In this document: piece after piece, positions 8,525 to 19,237 of the stretch
Layout of the letters: the number at the start of each line of letters is the position of its first letter
Numbering within the stretch: position 1 is the stretch's first letter
Assembly (NCBI GenBank): GCA_009768925.2
Contig: VHIT02000054.1
Coordinates: 248,001 to 312,000, forward strand
DNA length: 64,000 nt
Reading direction: 5' to 3'
Source of the DNA: Cryptosporidium bovis
Taxonomy: Eukaryota; Apicomplexa; Conoidasida; Eucoccidiorida; Cryptosporidiidae
The notes under the pieces: model-generated
Database searches by the model: none
The model's input: only the letters and a program-made list of their open reading frames with translations
Told to the model about the DNA's origin: nothing
Program-made: the position numbers and the translations under genes

Positions 8525-11500
8525 ATGAAAAATAAAATTAAAGAGATAATTGATGTAATAGACAAAAAAGAGATCCCCGAATCCTCTTTGACTGATGCCT
8601 TGGATCTATGTTTAAACATTTATTTTCTTTCATTTACTGAACCTGATACAAAAAAATTAATTCGTGATGAGATATTACTTCTAATTGAAGACACAAACTA
8701 CGATTTATCACCGAAAAAATATTTAATTTATTTTTATTTTCTTAAGTATACTTCAGATGATGGTAATTGGTCTTTAAATGATGTTGTCTTGTATAACTTT
8801 TTTAAAAACCTACGCTTTATAAAATCCGAGATAATTTTAAATCAAATTTATGGAGTTATTATCACAATTTTATTACCTAATCCCGATAAAATTAATATTC
8901 TCTTTAACATATGGGAGTCAATATTTTTGAGTGAATCTGATAACTTCTTGGAGCTCAAGTCATTAACAAAAATGATCCATTTTATCTGTTCAAAATTATT
9001 TTGTGAAACAAATGTTCATCCATATTTGAAGAATATAAATAACAATATTATTAATATTTTTTATAAATCGTATAAAAAAAGATCAAATTTTTGCTCAGAC
9101 ACAAAATTTCTCGCAAAAATAGAATATTCACAGAATCTTCTATTCCCTTTACTTATAAAACACTTCGATTTTATTGAAAGGGCCTCAAAGAGTGAATTTA
9201 TTGACACGATTACAAAATTATTTGAAGACAAAGCCTATTTCAGGTTTTCTGTTTTTACATTGAGAATTCCCAATTTAATTGAGTTGATAATTGATTCCGG
9301 CTATACTTTTGACAGAAACGAAATAAAAGAAATGTTATATAAGGGAATTACAAATCAAGAACAAGAAGTAAGAAGAAGCACCAAATTTATTCTAGAAAAA
9401 ATTGAAAATAAGATTGGTAAATTATACAATACTTCGACAAAAAAGGAATGTTACTCAAATAACTTGAATTCGTTCCTATGTATTCTTGATTGCTATGAGA
9501 ATTTTAGTATTCACCTGTTAAAAGCCAATTGGGAAAAATTCAAAAGTTTAATGTCTAACATACAAGATATTAATAGGGAATGGTGGGTTAAAACTTTAAT
9601 AAAAATTGGTCTTAATCACCAGAATCTTAATGTCCAGCGTTTTATAGCATTTAATACAATAAATTTTTGCATTGAAAGGAGTAATTTTCTTCCAATTTGG
9701 ATGACTAAGGAATTGTTTTTTGAAATATATTTAAAATATATTCTTTCTTCGCTAAACAATAGAATTAGTTTGCAGGTCGAAGAACTTTTTGTAAAATTTG
9801 TATATATTATATTAAAAAAAAATAAGGAATGGATCTCGGAGTATCTTATTTTTATTTCGAAAACCGTTTTATCTTTTACGCCGTTTAGAATAATGATTTA
9901 CCCATTAACTATCGGAGCTTTACACGAATACGATTTTAACTGCAACAATAATTCTCACCCCAAAAATGAAGATAATCTTGCAAAGTTTTTAGAAGTGGAT
10001 TACAACTTATTATCTGAAACGAATTTAGAATTGACAAAAAGATATGGTTTCGAATTTAATATTGAGTTCAAAGATTCAATAAAAATCCAGAAAGAATGTT
10101 TTATTGAGCTTTTGGATATTTCTATAGTAATAATAAAATATATTCCAATAATAATGAGACAAGAAATGTATTTTTTGTGGATTAAAATAATTTTGAATTA
10201 CCTTAATTATCATGAATTCTTCAAAAAAGACTTAATCACTAAGTTAATTCAACTTTTGGGAATAATACCAGAATATCTGTACCATGGGAAAATAAATCAC
10301 ATTGTTGAATACTTTGTCAAAAATAAAAATATATACATAGATACATCAGTAAGTCCCAAGAAATTGTTTGAAAAATCTAACAAATGGTATTTAATTCTTC
10401 AATATGGAATAGGATTTGGTAGACTCAAGAAAATTCTTTGTATCAAGAGTGGTTCAACATCAATTTTGGAAAATGATATTATATTTATCTCTTCATACTA
10501 TAACAATGAAGAAGTTGACAAAATAGATATAAATATTGAAAAAAAAATAGAATATATTTATTCTAATATTAAATTGCTTCTTGAGGATTCCCAAGAGTGC
10601 AAAAATATAGACATTGATTTACTCTGGTTTTATACTCATTCCTTTTCGCTTATATCTGAAAGAGATAAAGATAATTTATTATTGAATAAATTATTCGACT
10701 GGTGTATTGAAAACATTATACAAATTGATACATTATTAGAAAAAATGAAAAGAAGTGTCTATTGTTTAATTTCTGTAATTTTTATTATTAAGTGTATGAT
10801 TCATCTCCAAAAGTACATGAATTTTGCATCAGACGAAACTTGTGTTCAAGTAATTAACAATTTAATGGTAATTACTAGTAGTCTCACTTCTAAGTTAACA
10901 ATGAACAACAAAATGATCAAAAGTTGGGATTCTTATAGAAGAAATTGCTGTCAGTATGATATAGTTGATGTTAATTCGGTTAATAATGATAAATATTGTA
11001 TTATTTACTCTTCAAAACTAATAATAGGTAATCCTGATAAATATTTGCCAGAAATGAATAAAGGACATATAAATCGATTGATTCAGTTATTTCCAAATAA
11101 TTTACGTGAATTTATATCAACTTTTTCAAAGTTGAAGTTTATGTTTATCGATATCTGTGTTTTGAAAAATATCAGGACACTATCAAATTCTATCTTAAAA
11201 CAAAATATTATTTACTGGAAACTTTTATCTGATAATAATTCAAGAGAAATTTTTTCACAGGTTAGTGGTTCAATATGGAATTGGCATGAACACTTTTTTG
11301 CTTTAATATTGTATGAACTTAATAATTTTGGGACAGAAGACTTTTACTTATGGAGATTAGTTGAATATTCTTTTATTCAAATATCGAAAAACTATTTAAT
11401 GTTTCAAAAAACAATAGTTTCGGAGTACTTGAATAAAATATTTGAATTAATAAAAAAGCATTGCGTAGAACTAATAGACAAAAGTATTTACAATGATCTT

Positions 11501-13936
11501 TTAATAACAAAATTAAATAGCATTTTAACAAATAGTGATTTTATTTCGTTGTTTAAAGAAACTAACATCTTTGAAGATGTAATAAATTTTTACTACAATA
11601 AAATATTATTTAACAACAATGAGACAAGATTTTTCATTTTTCCATTACTTAACTTTGTTTATTTGTTTATCAAGGGTTGTAATGAAAATATAATTTCTTC
11701 ATTATTTCAGAATATAGTTTCCAATAAAGAATGTTCACTTTCTAACGAAGAGAGAAGAATAATTAAAGTGTCAAATGTAATATTGGAATTGCTCATTTTT
11801 GAAGAAAAAGGATTAATTGACGGTTACAATTTGAGATTTCAAAAAGTAGGTAGCAACGATAAATTGGAATTAAACAAAATTTTCGAACTATATAAAAAAT
11901 GTAAGATATTTGAAGATTATAACAGTTTTATGAGACATTCAACAATTATTTACTTATATAATTCAATTCAGATTTCAAGCGAGAATTATAACAAAAATCA
12001 CTTATTTTTTGTGCAGTTAGTTATTTTTCTTTTAACATTAAAACTTGATCATTCAATACCAATTTCAGTTGAAGAAGGTTTGGTATTGAATGGTACCAAT
12101 TTCTACAAGAAAAATTTCAATAATTTGGATATATTTGTCGAAAATAAATATTCTACCAACAAGAATTCAAATAAGTTTCCACCTTTACCAAATAGTGTTC
12201 AACATAAGTTGCTTATAAACATTTGGCAATCATTATGTTGCTTTATTGACGCTTTAAAATCGGATAAAACTGAATTCAATTTATATATATTAGAGTTTTA
12301 TTTTAGACACTTATGCTACCTTTACAATCCAGACATCAGACAATATATGGATTTGTTTGGTTGCAATGTTGTAATACTATTTCCAAGTTTTTGTATCAAA
12401 TACCTGGCTCAGGGATTATCAAACAATGGAAATAACCACACTCAAGTTATATATTCTTTATTGATTGTATCAAGTTATTTAATATATTATCTCCGAAAAA
12501 AAACTCCATTTGTGTACAACGAGAATATTCTTAAAGATACTAATTTTAAAGATGAGTTTTTTGTGCATAAAGGCATAAATTGGATTAAATTCGAAAAAAG
12601 GGTTTTGGAAAACTATATTATGTTTTTCAATATTTTTCTAAGTTACTACACATCAAATTCTTCTTTGCTGAGAAATATTGTTTTGCTGACATTATATCTA
12701 CTATATAAAGATGATTCTGTTTCTTTATTGGTAAATGATTCCAATGAAGCCAGTTTGTTTAGCAATGAACCTCAACGATACTCAATTAGTAACATCATCG
12801 ATCAAGCCCTATCAACAAATAATTTCGAGTCCATTATCGAATTATTTGAGAATTCCGGGCACCCTATTAGAAATGAAATGCCTACAAACAAATCATTTCT
12901 GGTAAATTCAATGATTATAGAAGAGTCGATTGGACTGAGGGAGGTAATAAAAAATATCGTTAGAAGTAAAGATACAAAAAAAATGTTAACAAACCTAGAT
13001 AAAATTTGGAGATTGTGGAAGCCTAAGAGATATTGTTCATTGGAAAACATAATCCCTAATGATAATATCATTGAATTCACAAATCAAAAAGTCTCACAGA
13101 GCTTCTTCAATACCTGTCAAGCTTTTGATCCAATTTTATCGGCTCTAGAGGAAAGTAACCAAGAAGGTGATGATGAATTTCAAGAATTGATTGCCTTCCA
13201 AGACAGGAATGATGAATTCTTACTAAATTCTCATCTAATTTTTGGAGATCTAAGACCATCATGGAGCCTGTACTATCTACTAAAGAAGGTAATATGTAAT
13301 GAGATGAGTAAAAACTACCATGAAAGTCAAAAATTGCAGGAAGTCAGGACTGAAAGAACTTTAACACCGAGGAATGATTACCAACTCAAATTTGAACCAG
13401 AGACAGCTCCGCAGTTACTTTCTGAAGAGTCAAGGCCAAAAAGATTAGATTTATTTGGAGAAAACAGAACAGAACTCATAGTCATCGCAAGCCTCCTGGA
13501 CAAAATTCCTAATATCGCTGGGCTAACAAGAACCTGCGAGATATTCAGAGTCAAGGAACTGCTTATAAACACAAAAAAAACGCTAAGCGATCCAATGTTC
13601 AAGCAAATTTCTGTAACCGCAGAAAAATGGCTTCCAATAAATGAACTGAGCCCGGAAAGAATAAGCGAATACATAAACATTAAAAGACTAGAAGGCTATG
13701 GGGTATATGGTCTCGAACAGACATCTTCTAGCATCCCACTCAAAGATTTTGAGTTTCCGAAAAAGTCAATACTGATTCTTGGAAGAGAGAACGAGGGTAT
13801 ACCATCCGACATCGTATCAGTCGTCGACCATTGCATCGAAATTCCGCAGTTTGGGATGATAAGATCGCTTAATGTTCATGTATCCGCGTCGATAGTTATA
13901 CACGAGTATACAACACAGGTCCTTAATCTGACATAA
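8525..13936 (+). CDS. TARBP1/Trm3-like tRNA (guanosine-2'-O-)-methyltransferase
   Basis: Very large protein (1803 residues) with a C-terminal SpoU/SPOUT methyltransferase domain, about residues 1645-1800. The three SPOUT motifs are visible: NIAGLTRTCEIF, LILGRENEGIP and IPQFGMIRSLNVHVSASI. The last two form the trefoil knot that binds S-adenosylmethionine. The preceding ~1600 residues are helical and repeat-like, as in yeast Trm3 and human TARBP1, which methylate the 2'-O of G18 in tRNA. The length is close to that family (about 1430-1620). Function is assigned from the catalytic domain plus the size; substrate G18 is an inference. The 3' end faces the HAD gene, with 23 bp between stops. Confidence 0.87.
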   Translation: MKNKIKEIIDVIDKKEIPESSLTDALDLCLNIYFLSFTEPDTKKLIRDEILLLIEDTNYDLSPKKYLIYFYFLKYTSDDGNWSLNDVVLYNFFKNLRFIKSEIILNQIYGVIITILLPNPDKINILFNIWESIFLSESDNFLELKSLTKMIHFICSKLFCETNVHPYLKNINNNIINIFYKSYKKRSNFCSDTKFLAKIEYSQNLLFPLLIKHFDFIERASKSEFIDTITKLFEDKAYFRFSVFTLRIPNLIELIIDSGYTFDRNEIKEMLYKGITNQEQEVRRSTKFILEKIENKIGKLYNTSTKKECYSNNLNSFLCILDCYENFSIHLLKANWEKFKSLMSNIQDINREWWVKTLIKIGLNHQNLNVQRFIAFNTINFCIERSNFLPIWMTKELFFEIYLKYILSSLNNRISLQVEELFVKFVYIILKKNKEWISEYLIFISKTVLSFTPFRIMIYPLTIGALHEYDFNCNNNSHPKNEDNLAKFLEVDYNLLSETNLELTKRYGFEFNIEFKDSIKIQKECFIELLDISIVIIKYIPIIMRQEMYFLWIKIILNYLNYHEFFKKDLITKLIQLLGIIPEYLYHGKINHIVEYFVKNKNIYIDTSVSPKKLFEKSNKWYLILQYGIGFGRLKKILCIKSGSTSILENDIIFISSYYNNEEVDKIDINIEKKIEYIYSNIKLLLEDSQECKNIDIDLLWFYTHSFSLISERDKDNLLLNKLFDWCIENIIQIDTLLEKMKRSVYCLISVIFIIKCMIHLQKYMNFASDETCVQVINNLMVITSSLTSKLTMNNKMIKSWDSYRRNCCQYDIVDVNSVNNDKYCIIYSSKLIIGNPDKYLPEMNKGHINRLIQLFPNNLREFISTFSKLKFMFIDICVLKNIRTLSNSILKQNIIYWKLLSDNNSREIFSQVSGSIWNWHEHFFALILYELNNFGTEDFYLWRLVEYSFIQISKNYLMFQKTIVSEYLNKIFELIKKHCVELIDKSIYNDLLITKLNSILTNSDFISLFKETNIFEDVINFYYNKILFNNNETRFFIFPLLNFVYLFIKGCNENIISSLFQNIVSNKECSLSNEERRIIKVSNVILELLIFEEKGLIDGYNLRFQKVGSNDKLELNKIFELYKKCKIFEDYNSFMRHSTIIYLYNSIQISSENYNKNHLFFVQLVIFLLTLKLDHSIPISVEEGLVLNGTNFYKKNFNNLDIFVENKYSTNKNSNKFPPLPNSVQHKLLINIWQSLCCFIDALKSDKTEFNLYILEFYFRHLCYLYNPDIRQYMDLFGCNVVILFPSFCIKYLAQGLSNNGNNHTQVIYSLLIVSSYLIYYLRKKTPFVYNENILKDTNFKDEFFVHKGINWIKFEKRVLENYIMFFNIFLSYYTSNSSLLRNIVLLTLYLLYKDDSVSLLVNDSNEASLFSNEPQRYSISNIIDQALSTNNFESIIELFENSGHPIRNEMPTNKSFLVNSMIIEESIGLREVIKNIVRSKDTKKMLTNLDKIWRLWKPKRYCSLENIIPNDNIIEFTNQKVSQSFFNTCQAFDPILSALEESNQEGDDEFQELIAFQDRNDEFLLNSHLIFGDLRPSWSLYYLLKKVICNEMSKNYHESQKLQEVRTERTLTPRNDYQLKFEPETAPQLLSEESRPKRLDLFGENRTELIVIASLLDKIPNIAGLTRTCEIFRVKELLINTKKTLSDPMFKQISVTAEKWLPINELSPERISEYINIKRLEGYGVYGLEQTSSSIPLKDFEFPKKSILILGRENEGIPSDIVSVVDHCIEIPQFGMIRSLNVHVSASIVIHEYTTQVLNLT

Positions 13937-13959
13937 CCGTTACATGTCCCAGTAGTGAC

Positions 13960-15288
13960 TCAGTCCTTTTTTTTATTGCAATCAGAAATCGTACAACCTT
14001 CGTTAATCAAGTTGACGAGAGCCATTTCTGGAGAGACTAGTTGCACAGTCCTCGCAATATAAGTTATTGCTGGGGTTGAACCTCTGGTCGCAACTGGGTA
14101 CCCAACCTTTGTCATGAGCTCTATATCATTCTCTCCATCACCCAAAAATGCAACCTGGTGGAATTTTAGGCCTAATTTTTTCAGAATGAGTCTCGTTCCA
14201 TTGTGTTTAGAGGCATTCTCCGGAATAATTTCCAGAAGATATGGTACAGATCTATGTACCTTACAGCCAAACATTCTGACGAATGCTTCAACATGTTCCC
14301 TCAACTCAGATAAAACTTCCGGTGATTCTGCAACAACAATCTTGAACAATGTCTTAGGTTTCTCACCCTCCCTCATCTCTAAGTATCTAATTAGATTCAC
14401 ACCTTTGTGAATTAAAGAGTCAACCTCACCACTCAGATATTTTTTGACGTATTCAGCCTCAGAGCTATCTAGAAAAATCCCACTAGTATTTTCTATGGCA
14501 ATATTCAGAAGTCTGAATTCACTTGATACTTCATCTGGTGCATCCTCACCCGAAATCCTGTGGAATTTATTTACACCATTTATACTAGACTCGAATCTCA
14601 AAGAGTTGCCATTTTGAACTCCAAATCTTCTAAGGTATTTTATCAACTCAAGTGCAGCATCTGATTTTATTCTTGTTTCAAACAGTATATCCTTCACACC
14701 ACCAGGACCATATACAAGAGCACCATTATAATAAACACCAGGGAAAACAGAGAATGAGGTAGATACTGGGCCATTTGTCATAAACTTAATGGAGCTCGAA
14801 ACCGACTTTCCAGTGGATATGAAGAAACGGATTTTCGACTGTGAAAGGTCATTCAGAGCCCTTGCATTCTCCTGAGAAATTACATTTGAGCCAACCTCAG
14901 ATAAGGAACCATCCAAATCAGAGACAATGCACTTGAATTGACAATTGTATGCCTTCGTTATCTTTCTTGAACGCAACAGTCTATTATGAGTAGCAGATTC
15001 ATTAATTTCATTAAAATAATCTATCGGGATCGATGGATAATCAAACTCGGTCGTGGTATCGTTACCAATAAAGGTAGAATTCTCGGTAAAAACAAATATC
15101 CCCGTATCGTTTGAAGAAATAGTATTATTCAATACAGATTCCAATGTGCAATTCACATCATTAGAGGTGTAAGATTTTCCACTATCTGAGAAATTGGATG
15201 CAACAGTATTTAGCAAAATATCTTGCGTTGAAGCTCCACCCAACAACCCAATAATCAGTGATGAAACTAACAAAAATCTCGGTAACAT
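13960..15288 (-). CDS. Secreted HAD-superfamily (Cof/IIB type) phosphatase
   Basis: Predicted phosphohydrolase carrying an N-terminal signal peptide (MLPRFLLVSSLIIGLLGG). HAD motif I is SDLDGSLSE near residue 122, with the nucleophile and acid/base Asp pair. Motif II is the Thr/Ser in FFISTGKS. Motif IV is FLGDGENDIELM near residue 380. The spacing between motifs II and IV fits a type IIB cap as in Cof-like sugar phosphatases. The region after the signal peptide (~100 residues, many N-x-S/T sites) is not conserved. It probably acts in the secretory pathway or outside the cell; the substrate is unknown. Confidence 0.85.
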   Translation of the reverse strand: MLPRFLLVSSLIIGLLGGASTQDILLNTVASNFSDSGKSYTSNDVNCTLESVLNNTISSNDTGIFVFTENSTFIGNDTTTEFDYPSIPIDYFNEINESATHNRLLRSRKITKAYNCQFKCIVSDLDGSLSEVGSNVISQENARALNDLSQSKIRFFISTGKSVSSSIKFMTNGPVSTSFSVFPGVYYNGALVYGPGGVKDILFETRIKSDAALELIKYLRRFGVQNGNSLRFESSINGVNKFHRISGEDAPDEVSSEFRLLNIAIENTSGIFLDSSEAEYVKKYLSGEVDSLIHKGVNLIRYLEMREGEKPKTLFKIVVAESPEVLSELREHVEAFVRMFGCKVHRSVPYLLEIIPENASKHNGTRLILKKLGLKFHQVAFLGDGENDIELMTKVGYPVATRGSTPAITYIARTVQLVSPEMALVNLINEGCTISDCNKKKD

Positions 15289-15814
15289 TATAAAAAATAT
15301 AACCTCTTAATAACTCCAAAAAAATTTAATTAAAAAAGTAGTCAAATTCCTCTCTAAGTTCCAAGGATCTGTCAAAGTGATCACCTGTCTTTGTGGGGGG
15401 ACAAATAGGATTTGATTGACCTGAGACACTTCATTACGCAAGCCATTGTTTCATCAATTGAAGTATATTTTATACTTAGTTACCGCTTATAAGTATATAA
15501 ATTTTCAAAAATGATGTAATATATCTTATTAATCATTCCAATTAAATAATTGACTTGCTTTCCCCTTGAGCCTTCATAATCCTGCTGTAGTGAAAAAATA
15601 TGTATCTTTTGCTCTTTGTATGAAAAAATTGGCATTTTGGTTTTTCCAAGTTATAGCTTTCGGTAACCTGGAGCTTTCAATATGTCCTTTAGAATTAATA
15701 CTTAAATTCTTACTGTTGTGTTCTCATTAACTAGACGATAAGTACCTATAGTTATTTACTTCGGCGCTATTTAAAATTTTTTAGTCTCGAATCTTACAGA
15801 AAGACTCTGATTTG
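15289..15814. other. Intergenic, no gene seen
   Basis: 526 bp of AT-rich DNA between two minus-strand genes. It includes a G-run palindrome-like TGTC...GGGGGGACA around 15389-15406 and a GGCGC box near 15764. I see no open frame or RNA structure I can support. Confidence 0.4.
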
Positions 15815-16201
15815 TTAAGAGATTTTTTGTTGCCTTCTCCCGTTGATTCTTTTCTCATATGCTTCCTGTTTTATTTCTCTCAGTCTTGAATTTACTTCAC
15901 AGATTTCTCTTCTTTGTTGTCTTGCCAATTTTGAATTGACCTTCTGCTTATTTGAGAGCTCCTCGAGACGTTTATTCTTAAGTTCACATTGAGATTTCGA
16001 GTTGAGTTGATCTGGGTGGATGTTTAAATATGGTTTTTTGATAAAATTCTCATTTCTGTGTGCTATTTCCTCTCTTTCTCTTAGAAGCCACTTTGAAATA
16101 AGAATATTTGTCGTGGCAAATATGATAAGTGCAATTATGATTTTTATCCAGTCTTTCAATCTTAAGGAATGTAATATATCTAACAATATCTGGTTATTCA
16201 T
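15815..16201 (-). CDS. Small single-pass membrane protein with charged C-terminal helix
   Basis: 128 residues; family not recognised. One hydrophobic segment near residues 19-36 (IKIIIALIIFATTNILI) is followed by a basic, Gln/Glu/Arg-rich region (about 70-128) predicted to form a long helix or coiled coil. The topology suggests a tail facing the cytoplasm. It is divergent from the multi-span membrane protein at 16370, sharing a 168-bp promoter gap with an AATGGCGC box. Short but complete, with a good ATG; probably real. Confidence 0.6.
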   Translation of the reverse strand: MNNQILLDILHSLRLKDWIKIIIALIIFATTNILISKWLLREREEIAHRNENFIKKPYLNIHPDQLNSKSQCELKNKRLEELSNKQKVNSKLARQQRREICEVNSRLREIKQEAYEKRINGRRQQKIS

Positions 16202-16369
16202 GTGATGTTTGGGTTCAAGGCAGGTTTTTTCATGAAATGGATACTAAATAATTAAATAAATGATACCGGTAATAGTAAATTGCTTTAATGGCGCTTGCAG
16301 GGGTGTGTGCACACGTTTTTCTAAAGGTCAAAAAATGAATATTCGAATGTAGAAATAAGAGAAAATAAA
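16202..16369. promoter_or_regulatory. Divergent promoter gap with GGCGC and GTGTGCACAC elements
   Basis: This short gap serves two divergent genes. It contains AATGGCGC (16287-16294) and a palindromic GTGTGCACAC (about 16303-16312). E2F-like GGCGC elements are known to be over-represented in Cryptosporidium promoters; use of these copies is inferred. Confidence 0.3.
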
Positions 16370-17887
16370 ATGTATTTTAAACATTTTAAAGATGCTAGAA
16401 AAAGTGCGAAGTACAAGTACAATAATCTTTTGAATCTCTGGTATAATGAGATTTTTATTAAGTTGATTTCAATTATAATATTGTTAACAGCAGATATTAT
16501 TGCATTGATTTATTCGTGGTTGAACATTGAACCAACAAAAGGAGGTAAATTTTTGAATGGAACTAGTATTTTTACTTGGTTTGTAGTTTTAATTTATACA
16601 GCGGTTCTCATCGACACAGAAACTTTAAGGGGATTAAAAATATGTTTCTCAACGGTTTTAATGATAAATTATATGTTAATTCAAAAAAATGATTTTATAT
16701 TTTCAATAAATTTTGATCTTTTAAATTTTGGAGTACTTTGGTGTGCCTTCAGAAGTGAATTATCAACGAAAGAATTTAATGATGAATATACAGATGAGCA
16801 TATATTACCACTAATTAATAAAGACAAAAAGCTTTTAAGTGCTTATAGTGAAGTATGGAATAAGAGTGAGGTAAGCAATTTAAGGAGTTATAGTGGAATG
16901 TTTGTTACAAGATATCTTATCATCTCATTCATATTTATTTGTCTGTTTATTATGAAAACAATAGATAATTACACCAATTTTGACAAGTATAATTTTTCCG
17001 TTATGAGAAATTTTAATAGTGTATTCGATTTAAATAAATCAAAATCAAAAAATGAATTTATTATAAAAATTTTTCGTTTGAGTCGTGAATACGAATTTGC
17101 TTTCATACAACTAGCACTGGTAACCTTAATTGTTGGGTTGAGATCAGCTTACTCTGATAAAAACTGGATAATAAGTTCGATTTTCAATCTCAAAAAACGT
17201 GTTTACGTTGAAATAGAGGAAAATAAGGAAAAAAAGAGTCTAGAAGCGGAGAGATGTCAAGGAAATAATGTTATAAAAATAGAAAATGAGACAGCAAAGA
17301 TATTTCCGATCATGGGGAAGTTAAAATCAATTGTAATATTTTTCGCAATTATTTTTCTTTTTGGTTTATTAACTAGCAAAAGTGAAAGGTTTGACATGTT
17401 CTCAAATATTATTTCAGTAAATAATAATATAATTATATTAATTTGCATATTACTTCCAATTGTGGGATTGATAACAGAAATTTCCGTCGTTAGAAAATGG
17501 ATCCTATATTTTGCTTTTTCTATAATAATGTACAATTTTAACTTGTGGTTTGATAATGATATCATAAAGGTGATATCATCGGTAACTTCCGGGATATTAT
17601 TCAATGTTTCTGTAATATTATTCATTTGGAACCAAGACAAAGATTTTCAATATGCGAACAAATATCCATATACGTGTTATTTACTGTATAAACTTATTTT
17701 TTCCACAGGAAATATCATTGGGGAGTATCTAATGTCATCAATAATATCCCAAGATATTCATAAAAAACTTTTATTTACAGGGATAGATATAACAATGATC
17801 GGATGTATATTCCTTTCAACTTTACCAGATTCAAATCCTATTCCTGTAAATGCGAGTGATGAGGTTGAATGGGAAGTTACTTACTAG
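16370..17887 (+). CDS. Polytopic membrane protein, unknown family
   Basis: 505 residues with roughly ten hydrophobic spans spread over the whole length, for example near 31-52, 64-82, 175-192, 245-260, 318-335, 348-370 and 395-420. A charged loop lies around residues 265-310 (Lys/Glu-rich). No transporter signature that I recognise is present, and no signal peptide is evident. It could be a lineage-specific transporter or an ER/plasma-membrane protein. The stop lies 22 bp from the convergent CDC50 gene stop. Confidence 0.7.
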   Translation: MYFKHFKDARKSAKYKYNNLLNLWYNEIFIKLISIIILLTADIIALIYSWLNIEPTKGGKFLNGTSIFTWFVVLIYTAVLIDTETLRGLKICFSTVLMINYMLIQKNDFIFSINFDLLNFGVLWCAFRSELSTKEFNDEYTDEHILPLINKDKKLLSAYSEVWNKSEVSNLRSYSGMFVTRYLIISFIFICLFIMKTIDNYTNFDKYNFSVMRNFNSVFDLNKSKSKNEFIIKIFRLSREYEFAFIQLALVTLIVGLRSAYSDKNWIISSIFNLKKRVYVEIEENKEKKSLEAERCQGNNVIKIENETAKIFPIMGKLKSIVIFFAIIFLFGLLTSKSERFDMFSNIISVNNNIIILICILLPIVGLITEISVVRKWILYFAFSIIMYNFNLWFDNDIIKVISSVTSGILFNVSVILFIWNQDKDFQYANKYPYTCYLLYKLIFSTGNIIGEYLMSSIISQDIHKKLLFTGIDITMIGCIFLSTLPDSNPIPVNASDEVEWEVTY

Positions 17888-17909
17888 TGCTCTTTTATAC
17901 AGTTATTTT

Positions 17910-18911
17910 TTATGAAATAATTTTTAGGGTTCTATTTGGGAAGTGTATCATTATAAGTAGTAGTATCGTCATAATAAATAACCAAGTACTCCAAACCAAA
18001 AAAAAACAACCTGCGATAAAATTTTTGCTTCCGATAAATGATACTTTTTCTATTCCTATTCTTTTTTTTGAGTTAAATTCTTCTGCTGGCCACAAATTAT
18101 GCCTCATTTTAATTTCGTACAATCCTTTACGTAAATTTTGCTCTATTTTACCCCAAACCATCTTAAAATTTGGAAGCCATGCGCCATGCATCCAAGTCCT
18201 ATAATGTATATCCGTAGTTTTAATCCACATTTTATCATTAAATGGAATTGCAAACATAGAGAAGTCGTTTCTTAAAAATGAATTTTCAAAAGATATCTCT
18301 ATTTTTTCTTTTGAACCATTACCATTTACTTTTAACAAGTCGAATTCATCGTTGAAAAATGTAAGTGAAGATAACCCACATGGTATCAATGGAGTATCAT
18401 CAGATAAATTGCCCGATCCGTTGTTCGGTATATTGTCAATAAAATTATTAAGGGTATCTCCTCTAACCTTACGTAAATAATCCAAGGTATCTGCTGTTCC
18501 GCACGAGAAACCGGGAAATATTTCCGGTGGTCGGCTTTGAACAAAAGATCGAAAATTTTGGTAGAAGTTATCGATATAAACATTCACATAAACCGGACCG
18601 CTTACATCCAATGTGACGTTAATAGTTAAATTATCTTCTCCTTTAGTTATTGGTTCAGTTGAGTATTCTATGTAACCTTTACTTTTGTAATTAATATAAA
18701 AAAGCGTAGCAAAAATGGCATGCACAACACTTCCAATAAAAAAGAGAAAAACAGCAAATTTGGGATGGAACAGGTTTTTACCTGGACTCCATATCTTCAT
18801 GTCTTGCTGTACAAAAGAATCTATAACATCGTCAACTTTTTTTTCGCCCTTCTTAAGTTTTTGTATCCAACATAGGCTAGATAATTCATTCCTAAAATAA
18901 TTTGAACCCAT
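17910..18911 (-). CDS. CDC50/LEM3 family protein, P4-ATPase (flippase) subunit
   Basis: Beta subunit that P4-ATPase lipid flippases need for ER exit and activity. 333 residues with two membrane spans (about 52-74 and 296-322) flanking a large lumenal/extracellular domain with N-glycosylation sites. Family hallmarks visible: DMKIWSPGKNLFHPKFAVF before TM1, IPCGLSSLTFFND, a WMHGAWLPNFKMVWGKI segment (family FIVWMRTAGLPTFRKLYGRI-like), and the YEIKMRHNLWP and GSKNFIAGCFF stretches before TM2. Length is typical (about 330-400). The partner P4-ATPase is not in this window. Confidence 0.87.
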   Translation of the reverse strand: MGSNYFRNELSSLCWIQKLKKGEKKVDDVIDSFVQQDMKIWSPGKNLFHPKFAVFLFFIGSVVHAIFATLFYINYKSKGYIEYSTEPITKGEDNLTINVTLDVSGPVYVNVYIDNFYQNFRSFVQSRPPEIFPGFSCGTADTLDYLRKVRGDTLNNFIDNIPNNGSGNLSDDTPLIPCGLSSLTFFNDEFDLLKVNGNGSKEKIEISFENSFLRNDFSMFAIPFNDKMWIKTTDIHYRTWMHGAWLPNFKMVWGKIEQNLRKGLYEIKMRHNLWPAEEFNSKKRIGIEKVSFIGSKNFIAGCFFLVWSTWLFIMTILLLIMIHFPNRTLKIIS

Positions 18912-19237
18912 ACAATATTTACTGTATTATACGAAAAGTTCAGAGCCAAATTAAAGGAAATTGCTTTCGGAACACTGAATGTGTCTTATTAAAGTACAGA
19001 AAATAATATTGTACTTTTTAGGAAAAAAAATTCCGGAGCCAATAAATAAAATTTTATTGACCCTCTAAAGCACACTAGGAGCAATCTTAGACGTTAAAAA
19101 AAAATTGTTCGAAAATCATTTTACTAGAAGTTGTAGTAAGGAGGCTTATATGTGAAGTACAATAATTAAGATAAATGACAGATTTATAGACCTAACTACT
19201 TGATGACCAATTACTATAAGTAAGAGCGCAATATCAA
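18912..19237. other. Intergenic, no gene seen
   Basis: AT-rich stretch between the CDC50 start and the RAB5IF stop on the same strand. I see no frame or motif that I can support beyond a presumed promoter for CDC50. Confidence 0.4.
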